Shown: positions 1 to 6,940, counted from the stretch's first letter. The stretch is 13,680 nucleotides of DNA from an uncultured Collinsella sp. (GCA_900549335.1 UROJ01000016.1:1-13680), one strand, 5' to 3'. Notes: a model not told the origin generated them from the letters alone. A program made the numbers and translations.

Positions 1-156
1 TCCGAACGCCCGGTATACCCACTGCCATTCTCTCACGGTCTCGCGGGGGACGGACAGGGCCTCGGCCGCCGGCTTGCAGCCGACGCCGGCGTCGAAGAGC
101 TCGACGGCCCGCCTCCTGGACTCCAGGTCGTGCTTCACCCTGAGGTCTATACTCAT
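1..156 (-). CDS. IS3-like transposase, N-terminal part (OrfA-type HTH), cut by the window edge
   Basis: The visible 52 codons start MSIDLRVKHDLESRRR and contain a helix-turn-helix pattern (RRRAVELFDAG, then AAEALSVPRETVREWQWVY) typical of the DNA-binding OrfA half of IS3-family and related transposases. The ATG at 156-154 is chosen because GGGAGG lies 6 nt upstream on the minus strand. The rest of the gene, including any DDE catalytic domain, lies left of the window, so family assignment rests on the HTH alone. The gene lies downstream of pckA on the same strand, so pckA readthrough would enter it. Its ribosome site is buried in a hairpin (see 163-195). Confidence 0.78.
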   Translation of the reverse strand, partial: MSIDLRVKHDLESRRRAVELFDAGVGCKPAAEALSVPRETVREWQWVYRAFG

Positions 157-202
157 GGAAAACCTCCCATTTCCCGATGTCCAAGAAATGGGAGGCAGTT
201 CA
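157..202 (-). mobile_element. Probable left terminus of an IS3-like element
   Basis: Read on the minus strand, the sequence from 202 inward begins TGAACTGCCTCCC, which resembles the TGAACCGCC-type ends of IS3-family elements. The transposase start follows 46 nt inside. The other end and any target duplication lie outside the window, so the exact boundary is uncertain. It might extend a few bases to include the ACTGTCCCC at 202-210. Confidence 0.45.
163..195 (-). promoter_or_regulatory. Hairpin sequestering the transposase ribosome binding site
   Basis: CCTCCCATTTC (163-173) and GAAATGGGAGG (185-195) form a perfect 11-bp stem with an 11-nt loop. On the minus strand the 3' arm contains the GGGAGG Shine-Dalgarno sequence of the transposase. 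A transcript entering from outside, for example from pckA, would fold this stem and block translation. IS elements such as IS10 are known to use this kind of protection against impinging transcription. The structure is seen in the sequence; its role is inferred. Confidence 0.6.
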
Positions 203-239
203 CTGTCCCCTTTATGGTGGTTTTGGGTCTGAAGCAACG

Positions 240-1910
240 CTAGTGTCGGAGTCCCAGCAGGCCGCGGCCGCGATGACGGGCGTCGGCGTGCACCTGAGCG
301 TGCGGACCGGCGGCCTTCACGGACTCGGGCAGGTGCGAGTACTTCTTCTCGAAATTCTCCTCGAACATCACCGCCAGATTGTGCGCGGCCTCGTCATAGC
401 GCGCGGTGCTCTGCCAGTACTGGCGCGGCACCAGGATGCCGTCGGGCACACCGTGGCACGTCGTGGGAATGTCGACGTTAAAGATATCGTCGTGGACGAA
501 CTCGCTGTCCTCGATGGTGCCGTCGAGGGCGCGGGCCACCAGGGCGCGCGTGTAGGCCAGCTCAATGCGATGGCCAACGCCGTAGCCGCCGCCGATCCAG
601 CCGGTGTTGACCAGATAGACGCGGGTGCGGCCGTCGGCGATGCGCTCACCGAGCATCTTGGCATAGACCATGGGGTCGAGTGGCATAAACGGCTCGCCAA
701 ACAGCGAAGAGAACGTGGGCGTGGGCTCGGTGACGCCGACCTCGGTGCCGGGGATCTTGGCCGTAAAGCCCGTCACAAAGTGGTACATGGCGGCATCGGC
801 CGTCAGGCGTGAGATGGGCGGCAGCACGCCAAAGGCGTCGCAGGTCAGGAAGAGCACGACGCTTGGAGTGGTGCCCATGCCCTTGGTCCACGCGTTGGGG
901 ATATGCTCGACGGGGTAGGCCACGCGCGTGTTGTGCGTGATCGAGACGTCGTCGTAGTTGGGCTTGCGGTTCTCGTCGAGCACCACGTTTTCGCAGATGG
1001 CACCAAAGCGGACGGCGTTGAAGATTTCAGGCTCGTGGAACGCGTCCAGGCCCTCGCATTTGGCATAGCAGCCACCCTCGATGTTGAAGATGCCCATGTC
1101 GGACCAACCGTGCTCGTCGTCGCCAATCAGTAGGCGCGTGGGGTTGGCCGAAAGCGTGGTCTTGCCGGTGCCGGACAGGCCAAAGAACACGGCGGTCTCG
1201 TGCGTGACAGGATCCATGCTGGCCGAGCAGTGCATGGGCAGTACGTCGTCCTCGACGGGCAGCAGGTAGTTCATGACGCTAAAGATCGACTTTTTAATCT
1301 CGCCGGAGTAGCCGGTGCCGGCGACCAGAATCACGCGTTCCTGGAAGTTGATGACCACGGCGGCGCTGGAGTTGAGGCCCTTGATGGCAGGGTCGCACTG
1401 GTAGCCGGGAGCGGCGAGCACGCAAAAGTCCGGCTCACCGGTGCGCGCGATTTCGCGGGCGAGCGGGCGGGCGAGCATCTGCTTAATGAAGAGTGCCTGG
1501 CTGGCACGCTCGCAGGCAACGAGCAGTCGACGCGTGTGGTTGCGGTCAGCGCCGGCCATGCCGCGGGTGACGAACACATCGCGCTCGTTGAGGTAGTTGA
1601 CGATACCGGCCTTGATGGTCTCATAGCTCTCGATCGAAAGCGGTCGGTTGACCGCGCCCCAGGCGATCTTGTCGTGCACGTCGGGCGTGTCGACGATAAA
1701 GCGGTCGTTGGGCGAACGGCCGGTGCGCTCCCCCGTCTCGATCACCAGCGCGCCGTTGGATGCCATACGACCTTCTTCGCGGCGGATGGCGTGCTCGACG
1801 AGCTCCGCGGCGGGTAGATCGACCAACAGACGGGGCTGATTCTCGGCGGGATCTTCGACCAGCGTAATACCAAAGTTGGACAGAACTTCTGCAGGGGTAA
1901 CACCAGGCAT
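240..1910 (-). CDS. pckA: Phosphoenolpyruvate carboxykinase (ATP)
   Basis: This 556-aa cytosolic enzyme should catalyse oxaloacetate + ATP to PEP + CO2 + ADP, the entry step of gluconeogenesis; in anaerobes it can run in the CO2-fixing direction. Family motifs are present: RTGRSPNDR (62-70, substrate arginine), GYSGEIKKS (199-207), the kinase-1a P-loop GLSGTGKTT (244-252), the metal-binding LIGDDEHGW (261-269) and NTGWIGGGYGVGHR (435-448). Length is close to the usual 530-550 aa. The ATG at 1910 is chosen over upstream in-frame starts because AAAGGAGG lies 5 nt before it and the alignable N-terminus starts there. The last roughly 20 residues (HAQVHADARHRGRG...) extend past the usual ending near AAGP and are Arg/His-rich. 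I see no intrinsic terminator before the IS end downstream. Confidence 0.96.
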   Translation of the reverse strand: MPGVTPAEVLSNFGITLVEDPAENQPRLLVDLPAAELVEHAIRREEGRMASNGALVIETGERTGRSPNDRFIVDTPDVHDKIAWGAVNRPLSIESYETIKAGIVNYLNERDVFVTRGMAGADRNHTRRLLVACERASQALFIKQMLARPLAREIARTGEPDFCVLAAPGYQCDPAIKGLNSSAAVVINFQERVILVAGTGYSGEIKKSIFSVMNYLLPVEDDVLPMHCSASMDPVTHETAVFFGLSGTGKTTLSANPTRLLIGDDEHGWSDMGIFNIEGGCYAKCEGLDAFHEPEIFNAVRFGAICENVVLDENRKPNYDDVSITHNTRVAYPVEHIPNAWTKGMGTTPSVVLFLTCDAFGVLPPISRLTADAAMYHFVTGFTAKIPGTEVGVTEPTPTFSSLFGEPFMPLDPMVYAKMLGERIADGRTRVYLVNTGWIGGGYGVGHRIELAYTRALVARALDGTIEDSEFVHDDIFNVDIPTTCHGVPDGILVPRQYWQSTARYDEAAHNLAVMFEENFEKKYSHLPESVKAAGPHAQVHADARHRGRGLLGLRH

Positions 1911-1984
1911 GGGGCCTCCTTTAAAAACGCGACACGTGGACGCGGCGCGCACTTTACTCACGTAAAGCCCGTTGTACCCGATAT

Positions 1985-2000
1985 GCAAAAACGTTTTTGC
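1985..2000. promoter_or_regulatory. Perfect 16-bp palindrome upstream of pckA, LacI/CcpA-type operator candidate
   Basis: GCAAAAACGTTTTTGC is a perfect palindrome centred on CG, with AAACGTTT at its core, about 75 nt upstream of the pckA start. Central-CG dyads of this form are typical of LacI/GalR-family sites and resemble catabolite response elements. Control of a gluconeogenic gene by such a regulator would make sense. A second short dyad (CTTTAC-tcac-GTAAAG, 1953-1968) lies between it and the gene. The palindromes are directly seen; the regulator is a guess. Confidence 0.4.
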
Positions 2001-2049
2001 GGCAACGGCGAAGCGCCCGCCCAACGGTCAAAAATCGCAGGCAAGCGGC

Positions 2050-2103
2050 CTAGTCATTGAGGACATTTTTAAACGACTAGTCGTTGGGGACATTCTTGAA
2101 CAG
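2050..2103 (+). repeat. Terminal repeat: two tandem 27-bp units
   Basis: Units 2050-2076 and 2077-2103 agree at 21 of 27 positions. Both start CTAGTC, contain GGACATT at the same offset and continue with a TT-rich AAC segment. The same pair occurs inverted at 2452-2505. Confidence 0.7.
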
Positions 2104-2227
2104 GCAACAACCAAGGACCGTCCCCGGATGCCGGCACAGGACCGTTTACGTAGATTCTCTGAAGGGCTGTGGCCAAAAAATGGCAAATATGAGTACTGTT
2201 ACCGTTGCGAATGCATTTATTTTGCTT

Positions 2228-2276
2228 ATAAAAGAAGTCCTTGATGGGATTTATTCACATCAAGGACTTCTTTTAT
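2228..2276. terminator. Perfect 19-bp central hairpin, possibly a bidirectional terminator
   Basis: ATAAAAGAAGTCCTTGATG (2228-2246) pairs exactly with 2258-2276 around an 11-nt loop. The stem base is A/T-rich on both sides, so either strand would end in a short U-rich run. It lies about 230 nt downstream of the permease stop and could end that transcript. It may simply be the core of the repeat element. Confidence 0.45.
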
Positions 2277-2451
2277 TGAACATTTGAGGAGATACAACAG
2301 CATATCCGCTCGATAGATACGTCGGATAGTCTTAAAAATGGCCAAAATTGCTGCTACTGAAAAGGTACCAGTACTCATATTTGACGATTTTTGGCCACGA
2401 CTCTTTATAGACACCCTGCACGGCGGCGCAAAACAGCCTCCAGCGGCAAGC

Positions 2452-2505
2452 AATCCGAAGACTGTCCCCAGTAACTAGTCGTTTAAGAACGTCCCCAATG
2501 ACTAG
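2452..2505 (-). repeat. Inverted copy of the terminal repeat
   Basis: Read on the minus strand from 2505, the sequence starts CTAGTCATTGGGGACGTTCT and is followed by a second CTAGT unit at 2478. It matches the left terminus in order and spacing. The outer unit is better conserved than the inner one. Confidence 0.7.
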
Positions 2506-4077
2506 TTATAGCGGCAGGCCTTGGCCGAGCATGGCGATGGCGCTCATGAGGACCAACATGCCAGCAGCGTAGGGCAGCACCGCGCCCAGGAGCTCGGCGT
2601 CCTTTCCGCGCACGTGCACGGCGGCAAGGCCAATCGCGAGCGTCTGCGGAGAGATCATCTTACCGGCGGCGACACCCAGGGCGTTCAGCGCGACCATCCA
2701 GTAGTCGCTCACGCCCAGCGCAGCGGCAGCCTGGCTCTGGATGGGACCAAACAGCATGCCCGAGGACGTGCCCGAGCCGGTCACAAACGCACCGACCGCA
2801 CCAATCCACGGAGCCAGAATCGGGTACAGACCGCCGGCGACCGCAATGCAAAACGCGCTGATCGACGAAATCATGCCGGCATAGCCCATCACCTTGGCGC
2901 AACCCAGCACCGAAAGCATGGTAATGACCGTCGGCATCATCTGCTTGACGGTCGCGGCCAGCACCTCGCCCATCAAGCGCGGCGAAGCGCCCTGAATGGC
3001 ACCGCCGACAAACGCCGCCAGGAAAATCCAGACGCCTGGCGTGTTGATCCACGAAAACGTAAGCGTGCCGGGATTCTCACCGCAATACACCTGCACGTGG
3101 CTCGCAAACGGCGCGAGCGCGGCATGTACAGCGGGCACCAGGTTGGAGGTACCCAACAGCAGCACAAAGATCAGAATGAAGCACGACCAGGCCGAAAGCG
3201 CCGACTTAGCGGTGAGCTGTTCGCCGGCCTCGATATTCATATGGAAGCGCGCATCCAGATGTCCCGACTTCTCGGTGCGCATGGCAAGCGCGGCGGTCAG
3301 CGCAAGCGACACGATGGAGTCCACGACTACGGCCAGCTCGGGACCCACAAACATGGCAACGACCAGGGCAGCACCTACAAAGGACACACCGGAAAGCAGC
3401 GCCACGCCGGCAACGCCGTGCATACGCTCGGCAACGCTCGCAACGTTGCCTTGATCATCGGCGACACGGCCCGCAACCAGTACGATAAGCAGCGGTATCA
3501 CCACAAAGAACGGCGCGAGCTGCACCAGCTGAACGGTCGCCAGGTGCAGGGGATCCAGACCCACCAGATCGGCAACGGACACCGTGGGGATGCCGATGGA
3601 GCCGTAGGGCGTGGGCACGCCGTTGGCCAGCAGGCAGATGAGCACGGCAGGCACGGCCTCAAAGCCCAAGCCCGCGAGCATGCCGGCGGGAATGGCAACA
3701 GCGGTACCAAAACCGGCCATGCCCTCCATAAAGCCGCCGAAGCACCAGGCCACGAGCAGCGCCAGCAGACGGCGGTCGCTGCTGATGGAGGTAATCATGC
3801 TGCCGATCACGTCCATGGCGCCCGTACGCACGCACAGGTTATACGTGAACACCGCGGCGATAATCACCAACACGATGGGCCACAGGGCCATCAAAAAGCC
3901 CTCGAGCGAGGCAGTCGCGATCTGCACCACCGGCAGATGCCACCATGCGAAGGCGAGCACACACGAAAGGGCGAACGAGCCCATAGCGGCCTTCCAAGCT
4001 GGCCATTTAAAGCACAGCAGCATCACGACAAGCCAAATAATCGGCACAAGAGCCAGCAAGAATGCGGCGACGTCCAT
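2506..4077 (-). CDS. lctP: L-lactate permease (LctP family)
   Basis: This 523-aa polytopic inner-membrane protein has about a dozen hydrophobic segments. Family-like motifs are visible: GGFMEGMAGFGTAVAIPAG (near 114-132), PYGSIGIPTVSV (157-168), and a late GSGTSSGMLFGP segment. LctP-family proteins (about 500-560 aa) import lactate or glycolate with protons. Start: ATG at 4077, just before the first membrane segment, with AAGGAG about 9 nt upstream. A longer in-frame start at 4122 would add a polar, Arg-rich leader with no ribosome site. The stop codon directly adjoins the repeat element at 2505. No lactate dehydrogenase gene is in view, so lactate is the family assumption, not a demonstrated substrate. 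Confidence 0.9.
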   Translation of the reverse strand: MDVAAFLLALVPIIWLVVMLLCFKWPAWKAAMGSFALSCVLAFAWWHLPVVQIATASLEGFLMALWPIVLVIIAAVFTYNLCVRTGAMDVIGSMITSISSDRRLLALLVAWCFGGFMEGMAGFGTAVAIPAGMLAGLGFEAVPAVLICLLANGVPTPYGSIGIPTVSVADLVGLDPLHLATVQLVQLAPFFVVIPLLIVLVAGRVADDQGNVASVAERMHGVAGVALLSGVSFVGAALVVAMFVGPELAVVVDSIVSLALTAALAMRTEKSGHLDARFHMNIEAGEQLTAKSALSAWSCFILIFVLLLGTSNLVPAVHAALAPFASHVQVYCGENPGTLTFSWINTPGVWIFLAAFVGGAIQGASPRLMGEVLAATVKQMMPTVITMLSVLGCAKVMGYAGMISSISAFCIAVAGGLYPILAPWIGAVGAFVTGSGTSSGMLFGPIQSQAAAALGVSDYWMVALNALGVAAGKMISPQTLAIGLAAVHVRGKDAELLGAVLPYAAGMLVLMSAIAMLGQGLPL

Positions 4078-4127
4078 AGGTAAGAACTCCTTGGTACCGC
4101 GCGGGCGGCATCGGGGGGTCATAAAAC

Positions 4128-4197
4128 TTGAACAGGATACCGCACGCTTACCGACAATTTACTGCCACCCGCCGAAATTATCGAACAACCTGTTCAA
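4128..4197. promoter_or_regulatory. Operator-like half-sites between lctP and the flippase gene
   Basis: TTGAACAGG (4128-4136) and its reverse complement CCTGTTCAA (4189-4197) flank the middle of the divergent intergenic region. The right-hand copy is part of a compact dyad, GAACA-acc-TGTTC (4183-4195). This arrangement of one dyad plus a distal half-site suggests a repressor or activator controlling one or both divergent genes. It is not a LexA box: a Gram-positive box has a 4-nt centre between CGAAC and GTTCG, and this has 5. Confidence 0.4.
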
Positions 4198-4222
4198 AAA
4201 CACGAGCGAACACCGTCGCGTC

Positions 4223-4228
4223 TATACT
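4223..4228 (+). promoter_or_regulatory. Possible -10 box for the flippase gene
   Basis: TATACT lies 27 nt before the TTG start, but no convincing -35 is found 16-18 nt upstream. The dyad at 4183-4195 would sit roughly where an activator or repressor binds. Confidence 0.3.
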
Positions 4229-4255
4229 AGAGCGCAGCAATAGAAAGGAATCGCC

Positions 4256-5830
4256 TTGAGTATCACGCCCCTCGATAGCATCCGCCGCACCATCGCCCGC
4301 CGCAACGGCGTCACCGACCCCACCGTATCGGACGGGGCGCACGGACAGGGCGGACGCATCGAGAACGGCCTGTTCCCCGCCTCGCACACCGCCGAGGAGC
4401 TCGCTCGAATCCAAGAGCTAAGCCAGCGTAACGCCGGCGGTCCCGACAGCAGCCAGGCCACGCGCCGTCGCCGCGAGCGCGATCGCGAGCCCGGCCCCAT
4501 CCGCCGCATGGTCAATGCCTGGTGGAACCGCCTGCTCGGAGCCGTCTACGGCGGCGGCTTCTCCACACAAGAAGCCGAGTACGAAGATCACGCCACCCGT
4601 CGCGACTACCTTTGGAATACTCTGGGCACCGCCGTATGGGGCATGGCATTTCCACTGCTCACCATTGTGTCGACGCAGCTCGTAGGCGCCGAGGAGGCCG
4701 GCAAGTTCTCCATCGCCTTTGTCACCGGCACGCTCATCATGATCGCGTGCAACTACGGCGTGCGCAATTTCCAGGTCTCGGACATCGACGAAATGACGTC
4801 CTTTGCCTCCTACCAACTCAACCGCTGGATCTGCGGAGCGCTCGCACTGGCATGCGGCCTGGTATACAGCAGCGCCCGCGGCTATGACGCGCAGATGGCG
4901 ACGATCGGCCTTGGGGTCTACCTCTACAAGGTCATCGACGGCGTCGCCGACGTGTACGAGGGCCGCCTGCAGCAGGCCGACAAGCTCTATTTGGCCGGCA
5001 TGAGCCAAACGCTGCGTTCCGCCGGCGTCATCGCGGTCTTTAGCGTGGCACTGTTCCTCACGCGCAGCATGCCTATCGCCGCCATGGCCATGGGCGTCGC
5101 CGCGATCGCCTCGCTCGTGCTGGTCACCGCGCCGCTCGCCCTGCTCGAAACCGAAAAATCACGCCGTATGAGTCTGCGCGAGGTCGGTCACCTGTTTATC
5201 CAGTGCGCCCCGCTTTTTGGCGCGCTGTTCCTGTTCAACCTTATCGAGAGCATGCCCAAGTTCGTGATGGAAGGCACGCTGGCCTACAAGTATCAGCTGT
5301 ACTTTAATGCACTGTTCTTTCCGGCACAGGCTATTTTGTTGAGCATTGGATTTATCTATAAACCGCAGCTCCTGCGTCTGTCGAGCATTTGGGCGAATCC
5401 GCGCAAGCGTCGCCGCTTTGACCTGATTATTGTTGCCGTTATGGCACTGATCATAGTCATCACCGGCGTGTGCGCCGCATTTATGGCAGGCCCCGGCATC
5501 CCCATCATGAGTTTTATGTACGGCCTCAACTTTGAGCGCTACCGCACGCTGGCACTGCTGATGGTTGTCGCCGGCGGCGTCACCGCGGCCATCGACTTTA
5601 TCTATGCCATCATCACGGTGCTGCGCCATGCCGGCGACGTCACCAAAATCTACCTGATCTGCTTCGCCGTAAGCGTGGTGCTGCCGGTAATCCTGATCAA
5701 CCTGCTGGGTCTGATGGGCGCCGTGGTGAGCTACCTAGCCATCATGGCGCTACTCCTGGTTCTGCTGATTATCGAATACGCCCACATCCGCCAACGCATC
5801 GAACGCGACCGCAACCCCTACGGCGCCTAA
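4256..5830 (+). CDS. Polysaccharide/lipid-linked oligosaccharide flippase-like membrane protein (MOP superfamily)
   Basis: This 524-aa protein has a hydrophilic N-terminal segment of about 115 residues (Arg-rich around 70-84), then about 12 membrane helices from residue 119 to about 510, and a short basic tail. Hydrophobicity pattern and spacing match Wzx/MurJ-type exporters annotated as lipopolysaccharide biosynthesis proteins. Translation most likely starts at TTG 4256, since AGAAAGGA lies 6 nt upstream and no ATG with a ribosome site fits. The long cytosolic N-terminus is unusual, because family members normally begin at the first helix. No glycosyltransferase genes are adjacent, so the transported molecule is unknown. 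Family confidence is moderate because it rests on overall pattern rather than a signature motif. Confidence 0.7.
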   Translation: MSITPLDSIRRTIARRNGVTDPTVSDGAHGQGGRIENGLFPASHTAEELARIQELSQRNAGGPDSSQATRRRRERDREPGPIRRMVNAWWNRLLGAVYGGGFSTQEAEYEDHATRRDYLWNTLGTAVWGMAFPLLTIVSTQLVGAEEAGKFSIAFVTGTLIMIACNYGVRNFQVSDIDEMTSFASYQLNRWICGALALACGLVYSSARGYDAQMATIGLGVYLYKVIDGVADVYEGRLQQADKLYLAGMSQTLRSAGVIAVFSVALFLTRSMPIAAMAMGVAAIASLVLVTAPLALLETEKSRRMSLREVGHLFIQCAPLFGALFLFNLIESMPKFVMEGTLAYKYQLYFNALFFPAQAILLSIGFIYKPQLLRLSSIWANPRKRRRFDLIIVAVMALIIVITGVCAAFMAGPGIPIMSFMYGLNFERYRTLALLMVVAGGVTAAIDFIYAIITVLRHAGDVTKIYLICFAVSVVLPVILINLLGLMGAVVSYLAIMALLLVLLIIEYAHIRQRIERDRNPYGA

Positions 5831-5852
5831 TTCGAATCAATTTGAAGAAAAG

Positions 5853-5866
5853 AAACATCGATGTTT
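5853..5866. repeat. 14-bp perfect palindrome after the flippase gene
   Basis: AAACATCGATGTTT is perfectly self-complementary and lies 23 nt past the stop codon. It has no T tract, so it is not a classic terminator. Confidence 0.4.
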
Positions 5867-5881
5867 AGGCACCGACAGCGA

Positions 5882-5981
5882 GCAGTCTCGAAGTGCCCCA
5901 GGTTGGCGCGAAAGAGGAGCGACGCGTACTTCTGTACGCGAGCGACGGTTTGAGCGACAAGATGGGGTGCTTCGGGGCTGC
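5882..5981 (+). ncRNA. Candidate structured RNA or repeat: ~100-nt hairpin in the flippase 3' flank
   Basis: Positions 5882-5900 pair with 5981-5963 in 19 uninterrupted pairs, four of them G-U when read as + strand RNA. These would be A-C mismatches on the minus strand, so the fold favours + strand transcription. The tip is a 7-bp stem CGCGTAC/GTACGCG (5923-5929/5934-5940) with a TTCT loop. Between stem and tip the two 22-nt sides are equal in length, with short paired blocks and G-A oppositions, including a tandem GA at 5910-5911/5952-5953. AGCGAC occurs three times (5918, 5941, 5953). It is probably a 3'-UTR element or a dispersed Coriobacterial repeat. No function is known to me. Confidence 0.5.
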
Positions 5982-5996
5982 GCAGCGTCAACGTGA

Positions 5997-6018
5997 CCGC
6001 CGTTCGGTAGAACGGCGG
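5997..6018. terminator. 9-bp stem-loop between the convergent flippase and phosphoesterase genes
   Basis: CCGCCGTTC-ggta-GAACGGCGG is a perfect GC-rich hairpin directly behind the phosphoesterase stop codon. Neither strand has a proper T tract after it, so it may protect 3' ends or act as a weak terminator rather than an intrinsic one. Confidence 0.4.
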
Positions 6019-6025
6019 AACAAGA

Positions 6026-6865
6026 TTATTCTCCAGGGTTGATGTTCGCATAGAACTCCGCCCCGTCGTCCAGACGCAGGATCCCGACGCGGCCGAACTC
6101 GGAGCCGGTGGCGGCGGCGCAGTCGATATCGATGCGATCGGGCACGCCGGCGGTATCCTCGCCACCCAGACGCACAATCTGCCCGCGGCCCGACTCCTCA
6201 TCGAGTCCCGCAAGGCCACCTACCTCGCAATAACGCCCGAGCGACACCGTTGGCGTGTGGCCGCTCACCACGACCGGCCCCTCGCCCTCGGCAGAAAGCA
6301 GTCCCGTCGGCGCATCCCAATAGCCGTGACGAATCCACAGCAGGTCATCGGACGACTGCACCGCGAGCATCTGCTGCAGCAGCTCGCGATCGGCACCCAC
6401 CGCTCCGACGCCATCGGCACAATCGACGCCATGCTCAAACAAAAACGCGCGCGCCGCCTTCATCTCGATTCCAGCATGTACCAGCAGATACGGGCGCTCC
6501 TCGGTCTCGGCCACCGCGTAGAGCGGCAGCGCGGCCATCCATCGCACGAGCTCCTCGTATGCCTCAAATTCCATGTCGTTGAGCTGCTCGCGCGTCGTCC
6601 AGCCACCGTTGATATCCCAGGTCTCGGCATCGAGCGGATCCTGGCCAATGATGGCATCGAGCATTATCTGCTCGTGATTGCCCTTGAGCACGCGGACGTT
6701 GGGCAGCGAGCGCACGAGCTTAATAACGCCGACCGGATCGGGCCCGCGATCGATCATGTCGCCCAGCACGTACAGCGTGTCGTCGGACGCCAGCGAAATC
6801 TTAGACAGGGCCTCGTCAAGCGCACGCACGTGCCCGTGAGCATCAGATGTCACATAGATCGCCAT
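6026..6865 (-). CDS. Calcineurin-type metallophosphoesterase (PPP/PrpE-like serine/threonine phosphatase family)
   Basis: This 279-aa soluble protein carries the full di-metal phosphoesterase motif set: SDAHGH (7-12; D8, H10), GDMIDRGPD (35-43; D36), GNHE (62-65), LLVHAG (127-132; H130) and VSGHTP (200-205; H203). The GDxxDRG/GNHE form matches PPP-type phosphatases and related bacterial enzymes that act on phosphoproteins or dinucleotides such as Ap4A. The substrate cannot be told from sequence. The ATG at 6865 follows an AGAGAGG ribosome site. It is a single gene convergent to the flippase and divergent from the antiporter gene. A TTTCCA/TACAAT promoter lies about 75-105 nt upstream. Confidence 0.88.
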   Translation of the reverse strand: MAIYVTSDAHGHVRALDEALSKISLASDDTLYVLGDMIDRGPDPVGVIKLVRSLPNVRVLKGNHEQIMLDAIIGQDPLDAETWDINGGWTTREQLNDMEFEAYEELVRWMAALPLYAVAETEERPYLLVHAGIEMKAARAFLFEHGVDCADGVGAVGADRELLQQMLAVQSSDDLLWIRHGYWDAPTGLLSAEGEGPVVVSGHTPTVSLGRYCEVGGLAGLDEESGRGQIVRLGGEDTAGVPDRIDIDCAAATGSEFGRVGILRLDDGAEFYANINPGE

Positions 6866-6915
6866 GGTACGCCTCTCTTTGCATTGCAGCGGAAGCCCGG
6901 CGCCGCAACTAAAAC

Positions 6916-6932
6916 TTCAAGTTGAACTTAAA
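6916..6932. promoter_or_regulatory. 17-bp operator-like dyad
   Basis: TTCAAGTT-g-AACTTAAA is an almost perfect dyad (7 of 8 pairs). It lies just downstream of the predicted phosphoesterase transcription start, a natural repressor position. It vaguely resembles MerR-family sites (CAAGTT...AACTTG), but spacing to any promoter on the + strand is not convincing. Confidence 0.3.
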
Positions 6933-6940
6933 CGTTACCC

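Larger units (their letters stand above)
2050..2505. mobile_element. MITE-like nested inverted-repeat element without coding capacity
   Basis: This 456-bp stretch between pckA and the permease gene has three nested levels of symmetry. (1) The outer ends, 2050-2103 and 2452-2505, are inverted copies. Each consists of two tandem 27-bp units starting CTAGTCATTG or similar and containing GGGGAC. (2) Inner arms at 2169-2203 and 2364-2398 match as inverted repeats at 31 of 35 positions (GTGGCC... to ...TACC). (3) A perfect 19-bp hairpin sits at the centre (2228-2276). No frame inside looks like a real protein. The right end touches the TAA stop of the permease gene. It looks like a non-autonomous transposable element or multicopy intergenic repeat. 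I see no clear target duplication. Confidence 0.6.

Noticed and set aside
1200..1817. 205-codon frame opposite pckA
   Set aside because: Shadow frame; the opposite strand encodes all PEPCK motifs.
1972..2453. Small frames (67-90 codons) in the repeat element
   Set aside because: They run through inverted-repeat arms, lack ribosome sites and give no recognisable protein.
2045..2515. GCGGC on both sides of the repeat element as a target duplication
   Set aside because: The right copy is 5 nt away from the element end and the motif is common in GC-rich DNA.
2521..4083. Long 520-codon open frame opposite lctP
   Set aside because: Antisense shadow of a GC-rich membrane-protein gene. The product is Gly/His/Arg-rich with no family pattern, while the minus-strand frame gives a clear permease.
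4182..4196. SOS/LexA box
   Set aside because: CGAAC and GTTC are separated by 5 nt instead of the 4-nt centre of Gram-positive LexA boxes, and no SOS gene is adjacent.
6257..6925. 222-codon + strand frame over the phosphoesterase
   Set aside because: Shadow of the minus-strand gene with intact metal-binding motifs; no ribosome site.
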